IMG/VR virus record: IMGVR_UViG_3300012000_000030
Location: 1-47,923 of that record
DNA from: a virus
DNA length: 47,923 bases
Reading direction: 5' to 3' (one strand)
A program made the position numbers and the translations under genes. The notes below the pieces were generated by a model. It was not told where the DNA came from, did not search any database, and worked only from the letters and a program-made list of their open reading frames with translations. Below are positions 27,842 to 36,394 of this stretch, piece by piece. Position 1 is the stretch's first letter. Every line of letters begins with the position of its first letter.

Positions 27842-28755
27842 TGCCTCGTCCCGGATTTTACAACGATAACGAATATCGCGCGTATCCGTTTGTATACAAC
27901 AAACCGGACACGCTTCCGGCGCTGCCCACCCACGTGATTTTAGACGCCGGGTTCATCATGGGCCTCGACGCCAAGTTTGACGACACCATACACACTGTAT
28001 GGTTAAAACAGATCAACAAAGTGGGTTACACCTTCGAGTTTGTATTTGCCACAAACGCCAGTCCGGCGACTGTTTCGTTCTTTCGCTCGACGGCCGCCGG
28101 TGAGTGGGAAAACGAGTACGCCGAGTCGGTGGTCGATACCGCTAACCCGTGCGCCGACGAGCCGATCTGGTCTGGGTTTATCGTGACGGGCTCGATGGCG
28201 GAACTGGCCGCGCGATTTGTAATAGCAGCGGTTGGCGGCACATGGGCGTTTCAGGAAAATGACTATCAAATCGAACCGGGCCTGCTGCAAAACCTGAACA
28301 AAGCGTATCTGCGCTCGATCAGTGTCGGCAACTATGATCGCGTGCGCGTACCGCCGTGCGACGTAACAGGAATCAACGACAATCGCCCGGTTGTCTTAAA
28401 CGCGCGTTGCATGAAGGGCGACATCCGATTGAAGGAAGGTTATAACTGTCTGATTACGCAAACAGAGCGCGCCAACGAAATCAGCGTTACGGCGTCGAAA
28501 GGCGCGGGCGCGGGAGCAACAAGCGCGGAGCTGTGCGCGAACGGCAGCGAAGTTCCGCTCTACCCCGGCGAGCAGCTTCCGCCCGACAGCAAGTTCTACA
28601 GCGGCGGCCCAGCATGCAACGAAATCATTTCCACGATCAATGGCGTCGGCGGGTCGAATGTGAATTTAATTGGCGGGGCTGGCATTAACATCTTGATCGA
28701 CAACGGGACGATCACGGTGCAAAAGAAACCAAACGCACAAGTTAACTGCACGTAA
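27841..28755 (+). CDS. Tail fibre protein with R-x-Y-P-[LF] module (4)
   Basis: A 304-residue protein starting on the A of the previous TAA (TAATG). N-terminal pattern [17 protein letters not shown], then [14 protein letters not shown], as in its paralogues. A helical stretch near 28280 ([20 protein letters not shown]) is followed by [20 protein letters not shown], the C-x-x-G-D-I-x-L variant of the ING/DGNF module. A C-terminal [17 protein letters not shown] gives a second copy. It immediately precedes the giant Cys-repeat/collagen fibre and may link it to the baseplate; this is inference from order. Confidence 0.6.
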   Translation: MPRPGFYNDNEYRAYPFVYNKPDTLPALPTHVILDAGFIMGLDAKFDDTIHTVWLKQINKVGYTFEFVFATNASPATVSFFRSTAAGEWENEYAESVVDTANPCADEPIWSGFIVTGSMAELAARFVIAAVGGTWAFQENDYQIEPGLLQNLNKAYLRSISVGNYDRVRVPPCDVTGINDNRPVVLNARCMKGDIRLKEGYNCLITQTERANEISVTASKGAGAGATSAELCANGSEVPLYPGEQLPPDSKFYSGGPACNEIISTINGVGGSNVNLIGGAGINILIDNGTITVQKKPNAQVNCT

Positions 28756-28756
28756 C

Positions 28757-31700
28757 ATGGCTGAAAATCTGTTTAAAGACTCGCAGTGCCCAATCGAGCC
28801 CGTACCAAAAGCGGACTTCGATTTTATTTCGTCGGTGTGCGATATCGCACCACTGCCGCCGCCGATCTACGGATGCGCCGCGCCGATCATTCCGATAGAA
28901 CCGCCCACTGAAGTAGGGTTAAAGTGTCCTGATTTTTCGACGCTAACAGCAATCGGCGTCAACTTCATCGACGACGGCGGCTCCTGCCCGCCAGCGAAAA
29001 ACGAACTGAAAATCGAACGGCGCGACATCGACCCGTGCCAGTACGACGTCACGCTTGATCTAAATATCCCGATCCCGCGCATTCCGTGCCCGGTTATTTC
29101 TGCCGGCGAGTTCGGATTAGAGGTCGGCTACCAAGACTGCGTCGTTCCAACCAGCGAGATCAAAATTACGCCGATCATCACACCCGGTGACTGCAACACC
29201 CCGGATCAGTGTGAGTTCGTCATCGACTTGGATTTAAAAATCCCGGTGCCGAAGCCAGCCTGCCCACAAATCGTCATTACAGACTTTGCCGTCCGGTCTG
29301 GGTACTCCGACTCGGCGTGCATGGTGGGGGCGCAAAATAAATTCTCAATCACGCCGATAGTTACAGCCGGTGATTGCGACACAGCCGATCAGTGTCGTTT
29401 TGAAGTCGAGCTTGAGATTGCCGTGCCGATTCCGCGCCCCCCGTGCCCCGTTATTAACCTGACGAATTTTTCGGTCGACAGTGGGTACTCCGACGCTAAC
29501 TGCCTGCTGAACAAACAAAATTATTTTAATATCACTGCGCGCGAGGTTCCCGGCGACTGCAACACGCCGACCCGCTGCGAGTTCGACGTTGACCTGCAAA
29601 TCGCGATCCCAATCCCGCGGCCGTCGTGCCCGACGTTAAATCCGCCAACATTTAAAGTCACGTCCGGTTACGACGACTCTGGGTGCCTTGTCGGCGAAAA
29701 CAGGTTTGAAATTACGTCCCGCGTCATACCGGGCGATTGCAACACACCCGATCAGTGTGAATTCGATTTTGATCTGGAAATCGTCATTCCAATCCCACGG
29801 CCGCCGTGCCCGATCATCAACCAACCGACGCTTACCGTAAACACAGCTTTCAACGATCAAAGCTGCATCACGCCGTACTCAAAATTTGATATCACAACGC
29901 GGCACACCGCGGGCAATTGCAACACACCCGATCAGTGTGAGTTCGATGTCGACCTAGAGATTAACATCCCGATTCCGCGGCCGCCGTGCCCAATCATTAA
30001 CACGCCGACGTTTACGGTTAAAACAGCGTACAACGATCAAAGCTGCGGACTCGGTGGTTCTAAGTTTGAAATCACGCCGCGACATACACCGGGCGATTGC
30101 AATACACCCGATCAGTGCGAGTTTGACGTTACGCTGGAGATCAGTGTTCCGATCCCCAGACCGCCGTGCCCAATCATCAACCGACGCACGTTTGAAGTCA
30201 AAACTGGCTTCTCGGATTCGGCGTGCGTGCAAGGCGGCTCAAAATTTGAAATCAGCACAGAGCACGTCCCGGGAGACTGCAATAACCCGGGGCAGTGCAA
30301 ATTTAACGTCGATCTCGAAGTCGTTGTTCCAATTCCGCGCATTCCGTGCCCGGTAATCAATCAGCCGCAGCTTGAGGTCAACGTCAAATACGACGACCCG
30401 ACGTGCGGCTCGGGTGGCGGGTCTACGTTCACAATCACTCCGCGTCATACCAAAGGCGATTGCAACACGCCGGATCAGTGTGAATTTGATATCGAGCTGA
30501 CGATCGATATCCCGATTCCAAAGCCGCCCTGCCCAAACATTAACGTTAACACGTTTGAGGTCACCACCGGCTTCGCCGACTCGTCGTGCGTGCAGGGTAA
30601 ATCAAACCGCTTTGAAATCACGCCGCGCATCACGCCGGGCGACTGCAACACACCCGACCAATGCGATTTTGACGTTGATCTGGAAATCGTTATTCCGATC
30701 CCGGCGCCACCGTGCATTTCGCTCAACGCAAAATCGTTCACAGTAAAAAGCGGATATGCCGGTACAAGCTGCGGTAGCGGAACGTCGAAGTTTGAAATCA
30801 TCACGACTGTTACGCCGGCGCAAGGTTGCGATCAGCCAGAACGGTGCGACTTCGACATCGTTCTTGACATCGTAGTGCCGATCCCGCGCCCAAAGTGCCC
30901 GACGATCACGAAGTTCATGACCGTCAACAGCCATTATCAAGATGGTCCGGGCGGACGGCTCAGCAACACGCCCAGCTTTTTTAATCTGATTGCGACGTCT
31001 ACGCCGGCGACATGCAACGACCCCGGCTCGTGCACATTCTTTTTCGATTTGCACATTGACATCCCCACACCACGACCGCCGTGCACAAACGTGCGCATCA
31101 AAAACCTTGAACACGAGGTTGGCTATGACGTAGCGCCAAAGTTCAAGTTTGAGATTCAAAAATGCGCCGAGTACGACGAGAAGCGCGGCACAAACAATCC
31201 GCCCGTCTGCTGCTTTGAAGTCGATTTTGAACTGTACATTCAAATTCCAAAACCGCCGTGCACAACCGTCTCGATGGTTGTGGACATGCGCGTTTTGCCG
31301 CCACAAGCAGACCCGTACGCGTTTGCCAGCGGCCCGATGTTTAACTTTGATCCGGGTTATTACTGCGACGTTGTATTGCCGCTGTATATCGGGATACCAA
31401 AACCGTGTATTCCGAAGATCGAAGGCGGTGAAGGTATTGCGCTGACGGGATGCGGCATCGAACCGCGCGCCGAGATTCTGGTTGAGCAACTTGATCTTTG
31501 CGCGTTCAAGCTGACGCCGTACATCTGGATTCCAAAATGCCCGCCGCAACCGTGCCCGCAAATTTCATTAGACGTGAATGTGACGGAATCGGAGTACCTG
31601 TACGGCTACGGCACCGTGGTTCCGACACAGGTCGGCGGCACATCCGGTGACGAACCCGGCGTCTGCCTGTTTGATATCAAGATTGAGCTTGGCATTCCGG

Positions 31701-33277
31701 CGCCATGTTTCCCCGAATTTACCGGCGGCAATCTTGATATGCGGCCGTACGGCGGCGGCACACCAGAAATTTTTGTCGAGATAACAGAGACCGCACGCTG
31801 TAAGTATCAAGTCGGTGGCTACGCATACATTCCGAAAGGCGTCAGCGGCGGCACAGTAAATATCACTCCGTCTGGTGTCGGTAGCGGCAGCCTTGATTAC
31901 GACGCCGAGAGCGGCCAGTTAACAATCAACATTGACCTGAACACAACCGAATGCCCAACTAGCTCTAGTGGTGGTGGTTCGGGCGGCGGTGGTGGTTCGT
32001 GCGAGCAGGGCGCCACCGGTCCACAAGGCGAACCGGGGCCGCAAGGTGACCCCGGGCCAAAAGGCGACCCCGGTCCAAAAGGCAATAAGGGCGACAAGGG
32101 CGAAAAAGGCGAAAAAGGCGATAAGGGCGAAAGAGGCGAAAAAGGTAATCAAGGTGTTCCCGGCCCACGCGGCCCGCAAGGGTTTATGGGTATGGAGGGT
32201 ATGCAGGGGCCGCAAGGACTTAAAGGCGACAAGGGAGAAAAAGGCGACAAGGGCGACAAGGGCGACATCGGCGCGCAGGGCGTGCCGGGTCTAAGCATTA
32301 TCGGGCCGCAAGGCGAAATGGGACCGACGGGTTGCACGGGCGATGCAGGCGCAAAAGGTGACGCCGGACCGCAAGGCGATAAAGGCGATAAAGGCGATAA
32401 AGGCGCCACCGGTCCAAAAGGCGACAAAGGCGACAAAGGCGACAAAGGCGCCACAGGTCCACAAGGCGTCATGGGCCCAACCGGTCCGCGTGGCGCTACA
32501 GGCCCTATGGGTCCGACGGGCGCGGCGGGCACACAAGGTATTACCGGCGCGACTGGTCCTGTGGGCGCAACGGGCGCTATTGGCGCAACCGGCGCGACCG
32601 GACCTGTCGGCCCGCAAGGTACGACCGGGACGCGTGGCGCGACCGGCGCTACGGGCCCGATTGGTTTACAAGGCCCGCAAGGTGCCACCGGACCGCAGGG
32701 CGCTGACGGCGCTGTTGGCGCTCGTGGGGCAACGGGCGCGAAGGGCCCGACAGGTGTAACCGGCCCGCAGGGCGCTACTGGCCCGCGTGGCGCGACTGGT
32801 CCCGCAGGACAGAGCGGGCAGAACGGCCAAACGGGTGCCACAGGCATTCAGGGCGCGACTGGTCCGCAAGGTTTACAAGGAACAATTGGCCCACGAGGTT
32901 CGACCGGACCTGTTGGTCCCGCGGGTGCGGCGGGTGTTTCTGGCGCACGTGGCGCCACCGGCCCGCAGGGTGTTACAGGCGCAACTGGTCCCAGCGGCAT
33001 TGCTGGCGCGACAGGTCCGTGCGGCAATTCGGGCGCAACCGGGGCGACAGGGCCGCAGGGTGCAACCGGAGTTATACCAACCGGCGGTATAATTACATTT
33101 ACGCCGGCAGCCGTTGGTAGCGGCACGATTACTGCAAACGCGTCTGCGATTAACGGCAGCGTTACGCTCAATCTTACTGAACTGGTGCGATCTGGCGCGT
33201 TCCTTAACGAGCTTATTGCCCAAATTAATACAAACACCAACCTGCGTAACGCATTGCGCTCGGTATTAAATAACTAA
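28757..33277 (+). CDS. Giant Cys-rich repeat / collagen-like tail fibre
   Basis: A 1506-residue fibre, the most distinctive gene here. Residues 1-~85 are a Pro/Cys-rich head. From residue ~80 to ~1030 there are tandem beta repeats, nine close copies of ~60 residues starting at residue 146, each reading [12 protein letters not shown][10 protein letters not shown], S-x-C and F-E-I-T-P-R, then weaker copies. A Gly/Ser linker leads to residue 1085, where 116 Gly-X-Y triplets run with one five-residue break (GLSII). The first triplets are charged (GDK, GEK), the later ones GAT and GPQ. A GG-x-[IV]-x-[IF]-TP-x-x-VGSG module occurs just before and just after the collagen. The C-terminus [20 protein letters not shown] is a helix shared with the next protein. 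Likely a long trimeric fibre; receptor unknown. Confidence 0.75.
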   Translation: MAENLFKDSQCPIEPVPKADFDFISSVCDIAPLPPPIYGCAAPIIPIEPPTEVGLKCPDFSTLTAIGVNFIDDGGSCPPAKNELKIERRDIDPCQYDVTLDLNIPIPRIPCPVISAGEFGLEVGYQDCVVPTSEIKITPIITPGDCNTPDQCEFVIDLDLKIPVPKPACPQIVITDFAVRSGYSDSACMVGAQNKFSITPIVTAGDCDTADQCRFEVELEIAVPIPRPPCPVINLTNFSVDSGYSDANCLLNKQNYFNITAREVPGDCNTPTRCEFDVDLQIAIPIPRPSCPTLNPPTFKVTSGYDDSGCLVGENRFEITSRVIPGDCNTPDQCEFDFDLEIVIPIPRPPCPIINQPTLTVNTAFNDQSCITPYSKFDITTRHTAGNCNTPDQCEFDVDLEINIPIPRPPCPIINTPTFTVKTAYNDQSCGLGGSKFEITPRHTPGDCNTPDQCEFDVTLEISVPIPRPPCPIINRRTFEVKTGFSDSACVQGGSKFEISTEHVPGDCNNPGQCKFNVDLEVVVPIPRIPCPVINQPQLEVNVKYDDPTCGSGGGSTFTITPRHTKGDCNTPDQCEFDIELTIDIPIPKPPCPNINVNTFEVTTGFADSSCVQGKSNRFEITPRITPGDCNTPDQCDFDVDLEIVIPIPAPPCISLNAKSFTVKSGYAGTSCGSGTSKFEIITTVTPAQGCDQPERCDFDIVLDIVVPIPRPKCPTITKFMTVNSHYQDGPGGRLSNTPSFFNLIATSTPATCNDPGSCTFFFDLHIDIPTPRPPCTNVRIKNLEHEVGYDVAPKFKFEIQKCAEYDEKRGTNNPPVCCFEVDFELYIQIPKPPCTTVSMVVDMRVLPPQADPYAFASGPMFNFDPGYYCDVVLPLYIGIPKPCIPKIEGGEGIALTGCGIEPRAEILVEQLDLCAFKLTPYIWIPKCPPQPCPQISLDVNVTESEYLYGYGTVVPTQVGGTSGDEPGVCLFDIKIELGIPAPCFPEFTGGNLDMRPYGGGTPEIFVEITETARCKYQVGGYAYIPKGVSGGTVNITPSGVGSGSLDYDAESGQLTINIDLNTTECPTSSSGGGSGGGGGSCEQGATGPQGEPGPQGDPGPKGDPGPKGNKGDKGEKGEKGDKGERGEKGNQGVPGPRGPQGFMGMEGMQGPQGLKGDKGEKGDKGDKGDIGAQGVPGLSIIGPQGEMGPTGCTGDAGAKGDAGPQGDKGDKGDKGATGPKGDKGDKGDKGATGPQGVMGPTGPRGATGPMGPTGAAGTQGITGATGPVGATGAIGATGATGPVGPQGTTGTRGATGATGPIGLQGPQGATGPQGADGAVGARGATGAKGPTGVTGPQGATGPRGATGPAGQSGQNGQTGATGIQGATGPQGLQGTIGPRGSTGPVGPAGAAGVSGARGATGPQGVTGATGPSGIAGATGPCGNSGATGATGPQGATGVIPTGGIITFTPAAVGSGTITANASAINGSVTLNLTELVRSGAFLNELIAQINTNTNLRNALRSVLNN
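29192..31009 (+). repeat. Tandem ~181-bp coding repeats (Cys-rich beta module)
   Basis: Nine units from 29192 to 30826 average 181.7 bp (60.6 codons); a tenth, weaker unit follows and degenerate copies continue to ~31900. Each close unit opens TGCAACACxCCxGATCAGTG, coding CNTPDQC. Copies differ at many synonymous positions, so the array is old or under selection at protein level rather than recently expanded. Confidence 0.85.
32009..33070 (+). repeat. Collagen-like Gly-X-Y coding tract (116 triplets)
   Basis: Glycine occurs every third codon across 354 codons with a single break at GLSII. The 5' third is rich in GDK/GEK/GPK triplets and includes nearly identical 9-bp units (GGCGAYAAA/G). The 3' two thirds are GAT, GPQ and GPT triplets. 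A cysteine lies just before the tract (GSCEQG) and near its end (GPCGNS). Confidence 0.9.
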
Positions 33278-34177
33278 ATGACGACAGAACCCAACAATAA
33301 CGATATCGAGTTCGTCCCGTACGACGGACCTGTGCTGGCCGAATCCGGCGGCGGCTGTGGTGTTTGCCCGGCTGGTCCGCAGGGACCGCAGGGTAATCCC
33401 GGCCCCGCCGGGCCCGCGGGTCCGGCTGGCGCGCGAGGGCCCGTAGGCCCGCAAGGCGCTGTCGGCATGACCGGCCCAAAAGGCGCTACAGGCGCTACGG
33501 GGCCGCAGGGTCGTGTTGGCGCGACTGGTACCAAAGGCATAACAGGCGCTACTGGGCCGACAGGGGTTTCAGGTATACAGGGCGCCACGGGGGCTACAGG
33601 GGCCACAGGCGCGACAGGCCCGGCAGGTCTCAACGGGGTCACAGGAGCCACAGGACCAACCGGAGTGGCCGGTATAAGCGGCGTTAAGGGCTCGACGGGT
33701 CCGACAGGCCCAACGGGTGCTAAGGGCGCTACAGGGGCTACAGGAGCCACAGGCGCTACGGGTCCGCGCGGGCAGACGGGCCCGAAAGGCGACCGTGGGG
33801 CGCAAGGGGCGCAGGGGCCGCAAGGTTTAATCGGGCCGCAGGGCTTAATGGGCCCGCAAGGCGCGGCCGGACCGCAGGGGGCGCAAGGTCCACAGGGTCC
33901 GTCCGGCCCGGCAGGGGCTCGTGGCCAACGCGGCGACACGGGTTCGACAGGTCCGCAGGGCGCCACAGGTCCACGCGGCGTTACAGGCCCGACCGGTCCC
34001 AAGGGCGCTACCGGAGCGCAGGGTGCCGGATTTACTGGCGCGACTGGCCCGTGCGGTAACCCGGGCGCTACCGGCGCCACAGGTCCGCAAGGCGAACTTA
34101 CACTTACGCAACTCATTACTGAATTGCAAACAAACAGCGCGTTACGCGCCGCGGTAAAATCTGCAGCGCAATCGTAG
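33278..34177 (+). CDS. Collagen-like fibre protein 2
   Basis: A 299-residue protein whose ATG follows the previous TAA directly and has no clear SD, so it is probably translated by coupling. Residues 1-32 form a short head ([20 protein letters not shown]). Residues 33-271 are 78 Gly-X-Y triplets with one five-residue break (GAGFT). The collagen ends [19 protein letters not shown], almost identical to the end of the preceding giant fibre. The C-terminus [20 protein letters not shown] parallels [20 protein letters not shown] there. It is most simply a short collagen homotrimer or a partner chain of the giant fibre. Phage collagens lack proline hydroxylation, and GAT/charged triplets may replace that stabilisation. 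Confidence 0.75.
   Translation: MTTEPNNNDIEFVPYDGPVLAESGGGCGVCPAGPQGPQGNPGPAGPAGPAGARGPVGPQGAVGMTGPKGATGATGPQGRVGATGTKGITGATGPTGVSGIQGATGATGATGATGPAGLNGVTGATGPTGVAGISGVKGSTGPTGPTGAKGATGATGATGATGPRGQTGPKGDRGAQGAQGPQGLIGPQGLMGPQGAAGPQGAQGPQGPSGPAGARGQRGDTGSTGPQGATGPRGVTGPTGPKGATGAQGAGFTGATGPCGNPGATGATGPQGELTLTQLITELQTNSALRAAVKSAAQS
33374..34090 (+). repeat. Collagen-like Gly-X-Y coding tract (78 triplets)
   Basis: 239 codons with glycine every third position, one break at [11 protein letters not shown] and GPT triplets dominate, including two runs of four GAT in a row. The antisense strand gives long Pro/Ala-rich open frames that are artefacts of this composition. Confidence 0.9.
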
Positions 34178-34226
34178 CGTGTAATTCGCCGGCTAGTTAG
34201 AATGCGACGCATCACGCGAGGGCTAT

Positions 34227-34595
34227 ATGACACAGCGTATTACGCGCATGATTTCTATTGGGCGCGACAATATCATGCAGCTGATGCAGCAAGATAATTT
34301 TTTCGCGGCCGTTCCGGGCCTAATGCCGCTTAAAGCCCAATTTGAAGCCTGCCGCGCCGCATATGACCAATCGGCAAAGGATCGCGGTTGTCGGTGTCGC
34401 GCGGATCTAAACACGCTAAACCCGTGCCTTGCCGCGTTTCTCGACACGCTTGAGGCGGCAAAAGAAAACAACCGCGAACTGATGAATCAATTTATTCAGT
34501 TCGTGGCTAAGACGCCGAATATCGAAACCACCGGCGTTACAATATATTACGCGCCGCCCAACGGAAGCGCACCGCAAAGGTACACGTATCCATGA
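34227..34595 (+). CDS. Small Cys-containing protein, unknown
   Basis: A 122-residue protein with GAGGG about 6 bases before its ATG, after a 49-base gap from the collagen gene. It is mainly helical (DNIMQLMQQDNFFAAVPG, AFLDTLEAAKENNRELMNQF) with a Cys-rich middle (FEACRAAYDQ, RGCRCRADLNTLNPC). The C-terminus turns beta (TTGVTIYYAPPNG). Its stop overlaps the next ATG (ATGA). Likely a fibre accessory or virion protein because it continues the fibre operon; family not recognised. Confidence 0.45.
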   Translation: MTQRITRMISIGRDNIMQLMQQDNFFAAVPGLMPLKAQFEACRAAYDQSAKDRGCRCRADLNTLNPCLAAFLDTLEAAKENNRELMNQFIQFVAKTPNIETTGVTIYYAPPNGSAPQRYTYP

Positions 34596-34879
34596 GTTAC
34601 GTCAGCCCGGAAAACTCCAAAATCCTGTACGGGTCAAAACCGCAGGTTCTGGCTGACGGCACTCACGCCGCTGTTATCAAAATCCGGCTGCGCGACCACT
34701 GGAACCGCCCGGTCTCCGGCCGCCAAACTGAAATCATCGCAGACGTCCCAACCGCTCAAATCACTCAACCCGGCCCGACAGATAACGAAGGCTTGGCGCT
34801 GGCCTATGTGCGCTCAACCGTTCCGGGCCCTGTTAACGTCACAGCCCGGGTGCTCCCTATCGGGCAAGTAATCGCTTAA
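34592..34879 (+). CDS. Single bacterial Ig-like (Big_1/invasin-type) domain protein
   Basis: A 95-residue protein that is essentially one invasin-type Ig-like domain. The pattern is PQVLADGTHAAVIKIRLRDH, then NRPVSGRQTEI, TDNEGLALAYVRS and GPVNVTARVL (ADGT…V…DxxxxPVxGxxxxI…TDxxGxAxxxxxS…GxxxVxA). Such domains decorate phage virions and are thought to aid weak binding to surface carbohydrates. Usually they are fused to capsid or tail proteins; here it is free-standing. ATGA overlap with the previous gene suggests joint expression with the fibres. Confidence 0.65.
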   Translation: MSYVSPENSKILYGSKPQVLADGTHAAVIKIRLRDHWNRPVSGRQTEIIADVPTAQITQPGPTDNEGLALAYVRSTVPGPVNVTARVLPIGQVIA

Positions 34880-34894
34880 CATAGAAAGCCAGTC

Positions 34895-35419
34895 ATGCCG
34901 AACAATTGCGAACCAGATCCGATTGAAGGCGTTATCGAGCTGCCTGATTCGCTCGGTCTGAATTTCTACACCCCCGATATTGACCCGCCGCCCCCTGCAC
35001 CCAATAACGGTCGCCGCGTCAAACTTTCGTGGCAAATCAGCCGGTACAACTTCGACACGACCGACGGCATCCGCGTCCGCATTACGGCGTCAAACGCGGC
35101 GAACATGTCGGACAAGATCTTTGCGTACCAAATGTTGCCGCTAAAGCCGGGCGCCTCTGAGAAAGTGGGCGCATTTGATCACGTATGCTCGCCGACGGAT
35201 CTGGAAGAATATCCCGAAGACGATCCGATTATGAACGCCCGGCCTGCGTGGTTCCGGCTGAATTATGTCGACGTCCTGCTCAGATCGCGCGCAGAAGTAA
35301 AGTCATTCATTGAGAGCGTGATCGACGACGTTCAGCGGCTCAAGACAACCCTCGACCTGACCGACACGCTGCTTCCGGGCGGCGAGACATGGGTTGGCCC
35401 GCCGCTTACAAATCCGTGA
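34895..35419 (+). CDS. Unknown protein at end of fibre block
   Basis: A 174-residue protein with a Pro-rich N-terminal part (DIDPPPPAPNNGRRV), a beta domain (VKLSWQISRYNFDTTDGIRV, IRITASNAANMS-like strands) and a helical C-terminus (AEVKSFIESVIDDVQRLKTT) ending GETWVGPPL. The mix of Ig-like strands and a helical tail fits a small virion or fibre-associated protein. SD is weak (GAAAG). No family recognised. Confidence 0.45.
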   Translation: MPNNCEPDPIEGVIELPDSLGLNFYTPDIDPPPPAPNNGRRVKLSWQISRYNFDTTDGIRVRITASNAANMSDKIFAYQMLPLKPGASEKVGAFDHVCSPTDLEEYPEDDPIMNARPAWFRLNYVDVLLRSRAEVKSFIESVIDDVQRLKTTLDLTDTLLPGGETWVGPPLTNP

Positions 35420-35426
35420 GGTCTGT

Positions 35427-35729
35427 ATGCGCGACATGGTAGTGCTTGAAGACAGCACAATTATTTCCATGCTCAACGACCCGACCTACTCGGAGTCGAT
35501 TCCGTGCTTCTATAACAAAAAAGAGTTGTTTCGAAACACGGGCGGGAGCTGCGGCGCTTGCGCACAGAAGCGGCAGGAGAAACGGCGCAGCGCTATGGCG
35601 CAAATTAAATCCTGTCTGGCCGGCATGAGCGTTGAAAAGAAGGCCCAATTAAAAGCGATGCTCGACGCCAACAAGGTCAGGGTCGTCTATATCAATTCAG
35701 GTGGTCAGGCTGTACAGCTGACCTTCTAG
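35427..35729 (+). CDS. Small protein with C-x2-C motif, unknown
   Basis: A 100-residue protein; GAGG 8 bases before the ATG at 35427 decides the start. A Cys group (IPCFYNKKELF, then GGSCGACAQKRQEKRR) followed by basic residues could bind zinc and nucleic acid. The rest is helix (MSVEKKAQLKAMLDANK) and a C-terminal strand (VRVVYINSGGQAVQLTF). Last gene before the structured non-coding stretch. Function unknown. Confidence 0.45.
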   Translation: MRDMVVLEDSTIISMLNDPTYSESIPCFYNKKELFRNTGGSCGACAQKRQEKRRSAMAQIKSCLAGMSVEKKAQLKAMLDANKVRVVYINSGGQAVQLTF

Positions 35730-35759
35730 CCGCACCTGCCACGTGTAGGCTGCGATCTT

Positions 35760-35839
35760 CCGCCGCCCTTCGGTCTGCTGAAAGGTTACGTGCCACGTAA
35801 CCTCCGGGCTTCATGCTCTTAGGCAGCGAGGGGCGGCGG
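35760..35839 (+). ncRNA. Structured RNA element A (nested stem-loop)
   Basis: Outer stem: CCGCCGCCC (35760-35768) with GGGCGGCGG (35831-35839), extended inward to 35772/35827 with one U-G pair and continued, after a two-base bulge, by CTGC/GCAG (35775-35778 with 35823-35826). Inside is GGTTACGTG-C-CACGTAACC (35784-35802), a near-perfect 19-bp palindrome. It follows the last gene of the fibre operon by 30 bases. It could be a terminator or processing hairpin, a small RNA, or, for the inner part, a DNA operator. No U-run follows. The 290-base gap 35730-36019 holds no convincing gene. Confidence 0.5.
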
Positions 35840-35965
35840 TTGCATTTTCCATTTTCCAGAACACGACCAATTGCGTCGTAAGTCCTGTAATCACAGGCAC
35901 TTTCGCTTTTCGCGAACTCCGAACGGCAGCTAAATTTCTGCAAAAATCGCGGCATATTTAATGTC

Positions 35966-36012
35966 GCTGCTGTATCGTATCAGCAGCTCCGTTTCACCGC
36001 GTTACAACGGAG
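35966..36012 (+). promoter_or_regulatory. Two hairpins in the leader of the 36020 gene, second covering its SD
   Basis: GCTGCTG (35966-35972) pairs with CAGCAGC (35981-35987) around an 8-base loop. TCCGTT (35988-35993) pairs with AACGGA (36006-36011), whose GGA is part of the GGAG SD for the ATG at 36020. An SD in a stem suggests regulated translation. An upstream CCTGT-AATC-ACAGG (35884-35897) adds to the leader's structure. Confidence 0.45.
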
Positions 36013-36019
36013 TTAACGC

Positions 36020-36394
36020 ATGTCTCTTTCGGCTACCGCGGAGAAAATCCGCCTCGCAGTCACGACTCGTTGCAGTAAACGGGCGCCAGAGTTTCAGATC
36101 GTACCTGAAAAGGCGTACCTGCTGTTCGATCGGACTGCAGAGAAGTTCGCAGATGAATTGGCAAAAATAGCGAACTTCTGGGAGCGAGCAGCATTTCTGC
36201 AACAATGCGTGCTCAAGCGCACCACGCGAAAATTACGTGGTCATATGTCCCGGCTGTACAACGAGTACACCGCGGCAATGCTGCGTGGTGAACTGGCTAC
36301 GATGGACGACGAGCCAGTGTTTAAAGAGATCGATCCTAACATCGAGGAAATTGCGCGCTATCATGCGTACCTTACTTGTACCGCTGGTGACTAA
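36020..36394 (+). CDS. Unknown 124-aa protein between two RNA structures
   Basis: A 124-residue, mostly helical, basic protein (SATAEKIRLAVTTRCSKRAP, FWERAAFLQQCVLKRTTRKL) with an acidic C-terminal part (ATMDDEPVFKEIDPNIEEIA). GGAG lies 7 bases before the ATG but inside a hairpin. No family recognised. Long structured RNA precedes and follows it, so it may be expressed as its own unit. The stop codon lies inside the first downstream hairpin. Confidence 0.5.
   Translation: MSLSATAEKIRLAVTTRCSKRAPEFQIVPEKAYLLFDRTAEKFADELAKIANFWERAAFLQQCVLKRTTRKLRGHMSRLYNEYTAAMLRGELATMDDEPVFKEIDPNIEEIARYHAYLTCTAGD

Noticed and set aside
29192-31009. Regular ~181-bp repeats considered as a CRISPR array or satellite
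   Set aside because: The repeats stay in frame, encode similar residues, vary at synonymous sites and have no unique spacers.
31919-32847. Pro/Arg- or Pro/Ala-rich frames on the minus strand and +2 frame of the collagen tract
   Set aside because: They mirror the Gly-X-Y codon periodicity and have no independent coding signal.
33274-34233. 319-codon Pro-rich minus-strand frame opposite the short collagen gene
   Set aside because: Antisense of GGN-CCN-CAG/ACN codons; no ribosome site.
35692-35955. 87-codon minus-strand frame in the non-coding stretch
   Set aside because: No SD, no domain pattern, and it lies over the nested stem-loop.
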